DNA of 64,000 nucleotides from Laburnicola sp. R22_1 (lineage: Eukaryota > Ascomycota > Dothideomycetes > Pleosporales > Didymosphaeriaceae): the NCBI GenBank assembly GCA_014281115.1, contig JACONQ010000017.1:434001-498000 (forward strand). Direction: 5' to 3'. Position 1 is the stretch's first letter. Every line of letters begins with the position of its first letter. Below the pieces are notes generated by a model that did not search any database, was not told the DNA's origin, and saw nothing but the letters and a program-made list of their open reading frames with translations. A program made the translations under genes and the position numbers. Shown one piece after another: positions 58,867-64,000 of the stretch.

Positions 58867-59185
58867 ACTAGGTTAGGCTAAAAGCGTGTTAGTCACTTTG
58901 GTGCTAGGCAGTATTATTACACTGCGCTAAGGTAGGTTAGGCTATTGCTTACTAGGTTAGGCTAGAAGTTTATTAGTTACTTTGGTGCCAGGTAGTATTG
59001 CTACACTGCGCTAAGGTAGGTTAGGCTATTGCTTACTAGGTTAGGCCAGAAGTTTGTTAGTCACTTTAGTGCCAGGCAGTATTACTACACTACGCTAAGG
59101 TGGGTTAGGCCATTACTTACTAGATTAGGCTAGAAGTTGTTAATTACTTTGGTGCTAGGCAGTATTGTTATACTACGCTAAGGCC
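58867..59185 (+). repeat. 84-bp leader tandem repeat, 4 units (A2)
   Basis: Units start with ACTAGGTTAGG at 58867, 58951 and 59035, and ACTAGATTAGG at 59119. A1 has three units. Confidence 0.93.
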
Positions 59186-59527
59186 TACTTAGAGAGGTCG
59201 CTTACCTAGTTAGGCAGGGAGTTCCTAAACAAACAAACAACAATTACTAAATAACAACTACTACGCCACACCCTGCAGAGCCAACTCGCCTAATAACCTC
59301 CTTTTGGCGCTATTACAGCAAGGGCACAAGGCACGGAGCTAGGCTACAGAGGTGACACGGAGGTCGAAGTTTCACGCATTCTATCTTACACTCCATCTTT
59401 TACCAAATCTTTTCTTAGCTTAGACCATGCGCCAGCTCGCACGCTGCATAAGACCTGCCACCCTAGGTCTATCCGCTACATCCTCTCTGCAATCCCCACT
59501 TCGCTCCACTCCACTACTGCCCGCACT

Positions 59528-61564
59528 ATGGCAAGCCGCTACCCTTTAATTTAGGAGACTCCTGGAACGTTCCTAGCGTCCTCTCTACCCCTAGACAGTT
59601 CTAGGATCGACAATACAGAGGTGGATGTTTACCTGCACCCCGCCAACAATAGTCTACATAATGCTCGCCTTAAGAAGATTCCCCTACTTAACCCCACCAG
59701 CGAGCTGTCATCTGTCTAGCGCGGAAAGTAGCTAATAGCTGCTCCCTAGGCAACTAGTCGCTCTGCCCCTAGCCTAATAAAGAAAAAGAGCATTATTAAA
59801 CTACTAAAAAAGGTCTACCCTAAAGGAATTCTTTATAATACACAGCACAATCACTATGTTGCTACACTTAAAGCAGACTAGCTAAGTAACGAATTTTTAA
59901 TAGTAGACCTTAAGTGGCTTGCGCACTAAGGCGAAGCTAAACTTAAAGCTACTGGCAAGTATAACGCGTTTATAGGACAATTTAAGCCAGACTAATTAAT
60001 CTAGCACAGCTTAAAAATAAGACAGTTACTTGCCACCTATTAGCTTTAGGCTTAATATTGCTTTTCTTAAGGCCTATTTTTAGAGACAGCACTAGATTTA
60101 GTAACTAGGGCTGTTACAAAGTCTAAAGAAGACCCTAAATAGGAGGTTCTTGTTCGGACTTTATGCGAGCGCGCTAATATATTTAAATAAGCTTTTACTA
60201 TACTTAAGGTAACAACACCTCACACTATAGGGTACATAGTCTTAGAAGATTCCTACTCCTAGCCTAATATTGCCAATTACGCAGCTATTAGATAAGGCTT
60301 ATTTAGCCCTAAGAAAGTTCTCTCCTCTATCAAAGATAGTTATAATCCGCAGCACCGCACTTAAGTCCCCTTAAAACCCCCTAGCCTAGGAACGCCCAAT
60401 CTACCACATAGTTTACGCCGCCCTTAGGCGGCCAAGCGGAGCTTATCCCGCCCCACCGCGCCCTAACGTGCACTACAACATCCGCCCCAGCTTGCGGTGC
60501 CTGCTCCACAACAGGACAACACTCTTTGCTACTCCCTAGTCCCAGGACACGTACAAACCAAGCTCGCCAACAGCGCCTAGATTAACGTGCCCTAGGGCAG
60601 ACACACTTTAGCCGCCCCATCTAGTATGTCTAAGCCAGGACGCTCCGCGAAGCTACCTAATGTTAATAAGTACTATAGAAAAGGTTAACCTAGCCCTAGT
60701 ATTAAAGATTAGCTAGAGGATATGCGTAATAAGATCCGCGTAAACGCAGACTATTACTAAGGCAATAATAATAAGAAAGATTAAGACAACCTTATAGAAG
60801 CCATCCTTAGCCGCCTTAGAGGCGCGCCTTAAGAGGCAGCGCGAAATTGGCATTAGACAAATTAGGCCCTCTAAGAAAATTATAGGCCTAAAGCACTCTT
60901 TAAATTTCTAGAAGAGACTTACTGCGATCCCTTCGCTTCCTAATAGGCACGCGAGAAGTTTTATAAGCTCTTCCTCTCTAATAGGATAGAGGCCTAGACA
61001 TTCCTATAGGCTTTTAAGAGCCTAGCTAGGAAAGGTAGACTGGACGCAAAGACCTAGAAGGATAAATTATAACTTAAATTAACTAGAAGTCTTAAGTTAA
61101 TACTCTAGCAAGAGATAGAAGACCCTAATATTAACTACCTAGTAATTAAATGCCAAATAACCGCAGCCAGCCGCACTCTTTAAGACAACAACGCGACAAC
61201 CCCTTTTTAGGCGTACACAAGGACTCCTTTCTAGGTATTACCCTCTAGATTATAGCCCTCGTACGCGGTCCCTGCCAAATTAGTACCTCGCTCCGAACCC
61301 GCTACTAACAATTAACCCGCTGTTCCCTTTTCCACTCTTTATAATTAGACTAGGGCGTAGTGTGTCCAGAACCACGCCTATTTTAAGTGTGGCAAAGTAG
61401 AAAATAAATACTTGCGCCGCTGCCCCTACACTAAAAAGATAGCCATATAAGCGAATGTGGACATAGCGGACGATCTAGATTTAGACGAACTTAGTATTAC
61501 CTACTACTCTAATTCGGAGGCAGGCGATTTGTTGGATGACGAGGTTTTAAATACGCGCTACTAG
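59528..61564 (+). pseudogene. gag of gypsy A2, RIP-mutated
   Basis: The frame is ATG 59528 to TAG 61562-61564, 679 codons with stops counted and no net indel relative to A1. Residues ~430-520 form a Retrotrans_gag core (EAARNW, FKFLEETYCDPFAS, FKSLARKGRLD). A zinc knuckle near residue 618 reads YFKCGKVENKYLRRC, where the first Cys, the Gly and the His of C-x2-C-x4-H-x4-C are mutated. The acidic tail (DIADDLDLDEL) precedes the slippery site. About 30 TAG/TAA codons interrupt. The final TAG is shared with A1 and is probably the real stop. Confidence 0.87.
61546..61552 (+). promoter_or_regulatory. Gag-pol -1 frameshift slippery site TTTAAAT (A2)
   Basis: Gag codons GTT TTA AAT give T TTA AAT in the canonical phase, 12 nt before the gag stop. 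The -1 frame is that of the protease open segment 61750-61968 and of 62746-63372. A downstream pseudoknot was not tested. Confidence 0.78.
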
Positions 61565-64000
61565 ACCACCCTAATTTAGTAGCTTATATAGGGGCCACCA
61601 AACCAATTAACCTAGACAAACTGTAGTTCTAATCACGAAACGCAGATGCTAAGCCGAAATTGTCGCCCGCAGGCGGCAAAATAGTAAGGGTCCCTAAGCT
61701 ATTTAGAGGCTCCTAACTGGTCCTGCCGGTGCAAATCGTATTTTAAGGATTGGCTCTCAGGTTGCGAGCCTTAATAGACACTAGTGCTAGCGCTTATAAC
61801 CTTGTCGCTTTAAGGTATATAAAGGCGGTACAAAAACAGCTCAAAGCCAAACTCCTCCGCCTAAAGACACTAATCCCCCTTAAGAACTTCGCAGGGAAGA
61901 GAAGCGCGAAAGTGGACACCTATTTTACAGCCCAGCTTAATATTAACAAATACAGCTTTACTATATAGTTTGTTTTCTATAACATAGGGGACTACAATCT
62001 TATTATTAGTAGGAAATTTTTTAAGCAAGCCAATTGCCTAGTTAACGCTTAGGACCGCCGCCTTTATTAGAAAGATAACAAGAATCTAACCTTTGCCGGC
62101 AACCTCGTCCTACCGCGGACTTTCCCCCTACCCAACCCTTCCCACCAGGACGACGCCACTCAACGGGACGGCCTACTCGAAAAATAGGACTATACCTACC
62201 AAAAGACTCGCTTATTAAAAGCTAACCAGAGCGTCTCTAAGGAAATCTCTGTCTAGCTTCCCAACCCCACTATCTTAGTTATTAGAACGTACTTAAAGAC
62301 TTACTAAAAACCAAGCTATAAGGACAACTTTAATAGACATAGTAGCGTAGAGGCTGTAGAGCTATCTTTCTTAAATAAAAAGCTATCCGACAACAAGTCG
62401 CCTGTTAGTTACCCTATCCCCGCCATCTAAGGAAGCCACTAGCAAGACCAGCCCCCAGGAATTATGTGGCAGGATCTGGGTATTATCCCTAGCCCTAGAC
62501 CTAGAGACTGTAATCCTACTAGAGAAGCTAATCTAAGGATTAGACAGCTCTTGCAGGAATTAACTATTTAATTAGAACTACCCTAGCTAGAACAACCTAG
62601 AATGGCTTCCTTTCGCCCCACTAAATCACTAACACAGAAGGAGAACTTGTGGAAGATAAACAATAAATTGTGTTCAGCAGACCCACTGGCCCTATAGAAT
62701 CCAGCCAACCTCCCAGAACTTATTTAGGCGCCAACGCGGGAACAATTGTACGCTGCTGGCTTTGACGTTAATATAGTAACTGCCGCAGCCTTCGCTTTAA
62801 ACAGCGGCCACAAGTCCGACGCGATTATGGGTTGTACCAGCCCCTACGAGCTGGCCAAACTTATTAAGGACCGCGAGAGCGAGATGCACGGCCCAGAAAA
62901 CAAGTCCCAAGCCGACCTACTCGCCAAAATGGAACAAGCGCTCCCCTAGCTAGGATATGCCAGAGCGGAGCCCGCCTATTTTTTAAAATTAGATTCTAAC
63001 GCCCTCCCACCTTACTAAAAGGGCGTTAATTACTATATTAACCTTACTAAAGACCTATCTATGCTTACTACCTCGCCTTTGTATAGTATATTCTTAGAGC
63101 ACCTTAAACTTCTTAAAGCCTATATTAATAACCATATTAAGCGCGGGTTTATCGTCCCTAGTAATGCTAGCTTTGCTTCGCTAGTATTATTTACTAAAAA
63201 GCCAGATAGAGGTTGGCGCTTTTGCGTTAATTACCGCTGGCTTAATACTATTACTAAAAAGGATATTATAGCGATCCTACTTATTAAGAAGACACTTATA
63301 CGCCTCTCTAGAGCGAGACTTTTACTAAGCTTAATATTCGCCAAGCATTCTACTAAATCTGGCTTACTCTAGAGACTAAAGCGCTAACTACTTTTTAAAC
63401 CTAGTATAGAAACTATAAGTATAGGGTCTTACCCTTTAGTCTTTGCAATAGTCCTGCCACCTTTTAATAGTTTATTAATAGCGTTCTAGGCGATTATCTA
63501 GACGACTTCTATACTATATACATCAACGACATCCTTATCTTTTCTAAGGATCCCCTGGAACACGAAGAACACGTTCGCAAGGTCCTACTCCGCTTAAGGG
63601 ACGCTAATCTCTAAGCTAATCTCAAGAAATACAAATTCGCCATAACAGAAACTAAATTCTTAGGATATATTATTAGCACTAAAGAAATCTGTAAGGACCC
63701 CGCAAAGACCGCCGCGGTTCAGGAATAGAAAGAGCCCATAATACTTAAGGCATTGTAGAGCTTTTTGGGCTTTTGCAACTACTACTACTCCTTCCTTTCT
63801 TACTATAGGTAGGTTATTCGCCCCCTAATTAAGCTGCTAAAAAATAGTGCCTTCTACACCTTTAGAGACTAGGAACATGCCGCCTTTAAAGCCGCTAAGC
63901 AACTCGTAGCCAGCGACGTCCTAGTCTTATAGTACTCCCCATTTCGGATCACCCACATAGAAACTAACTCTAGTAATAGCGTTAATGCGGGCTCTCTTAG
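61546..64000 (+). pseudogene. pol of gypsy A2 (PR-RT-start of RNase H), partial
   Basis: Protease at 61750-61968 contains LIDTSAS. A spacer region is open at 62746-62949. RT starts near 63010, with FIVPSNASFASLVLFTKK and WRFCVNYRWLN open at 63061-63372. At 63319-63323 this copy has four T where A1 has five (ACTTTTACTAAG versus ACTTTTTACTAAG), so RT continues in another frame, where the active-site box reads YINDILIFSK (family Y-x-D-D). RT connection and RNase H start run to the window end (ETNSSN near 63960, family T-D-A-S). TAG/TAA codons are scattered throughout. The gene continues beyond the window. Confidence 0.87.

Larger units (their letters stand above)
58486..64000 (+). mobile_element. 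Ty3/gypsy chromovirus copy A2, cut by window end
   Basis: It reads 5' LTR, self-priming site, four-unit leader repeat, gag, frameshift, protease, RT and the start of RNase H. It ends at the sequence corresponding to about 2720 in A1. It is inverted relative to A1 and of similar RIP load. Gag length is identical to A1. Confidence 0.95.

Overview
The window looks like a repeat-packed, AT-rich heterochromatic block from a filamentous ascomycete (Pezizomycotina-like). No ordinary host gene could be supported. Every recognisable coding region belongs to a transposable element, and nearly every one is broken by TAG/TAA (sometimes TGA) codons where the family has Gln or Trp. Catalytic Asp codons have become Asn, and start ATGs have become ATA. 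This is the footprint of repeat-induced point mutation (RIP; C-to-T, mostly at CpA, on either strand). It shows directly in LTR pairs, whose differences are mostly transitions of this type.

Layout. 1-8154: Ty3/gypsy chromovirus A1, minus strand, its 3' LTR cut by the window edge. 8155-9989: integrase part of another gypsy, minus. 9993-13636: two ~0.9 kb inverted arms around a gypsy gag. 10892-18745: gypsy C, plus, 5' end replaced by the inverted arm. 18746-21053: an unrecognised ~1 kb repeat (R1), a small retroposon and a 14-bp minisatellite. 21059-34049: gypsy B, minus, complete with 180-bp LTRs and a GATAG target duplication. It carries a four-exon antisense gene and is interrupted by a complete Ty1/copia element (27323-32853, duplication CTAAT). 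34055-43117: a hAT transposase relic, plus, split by a second complete copia (34718-41988, minus, duplication ATAGT), itself split by a Fot1/pogo transposon (39386-41510, TA duplication). 43132-58485: strongly AT-rich debris. It holds truncated gypsy A ends, a long-TIR DNA transposon family, a second Fot1/pogo element (47985-49855), further R1 copies, tandem repeats and several copies of the small poly(A)-ended retroposon. 58486-64000: gypsy A2, plus, 5' LTR through RNase H, cut by the window end and inverted relative to A1.

How the parts work. Each retroelement shows readable replication signals. Gypsy A: TATA box, predicted RNA start complementary to the primer site beside the LTR (Tf1/sushi-type self-priming), polypurine tract, and a gag-pol -1 slippery heptamer TTTAAAT. 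Gypsy B: gag-pol -1 heptamer GGGAAAA, with both flanking frames matching. Both copias: a primer site complementary to the anticodon arm of tRNA-Lys(CUU), implying half-tRNA priming. Target duplications give a clear nesting order, with GC-richer, less mutated younger insertions inside older AT-rich ones. The items most likely to be new are the spliced antisense zinc-finger-like gene inside gypsy B and the short retroposon family with 11-16 bp target duplications and visible empty sites.
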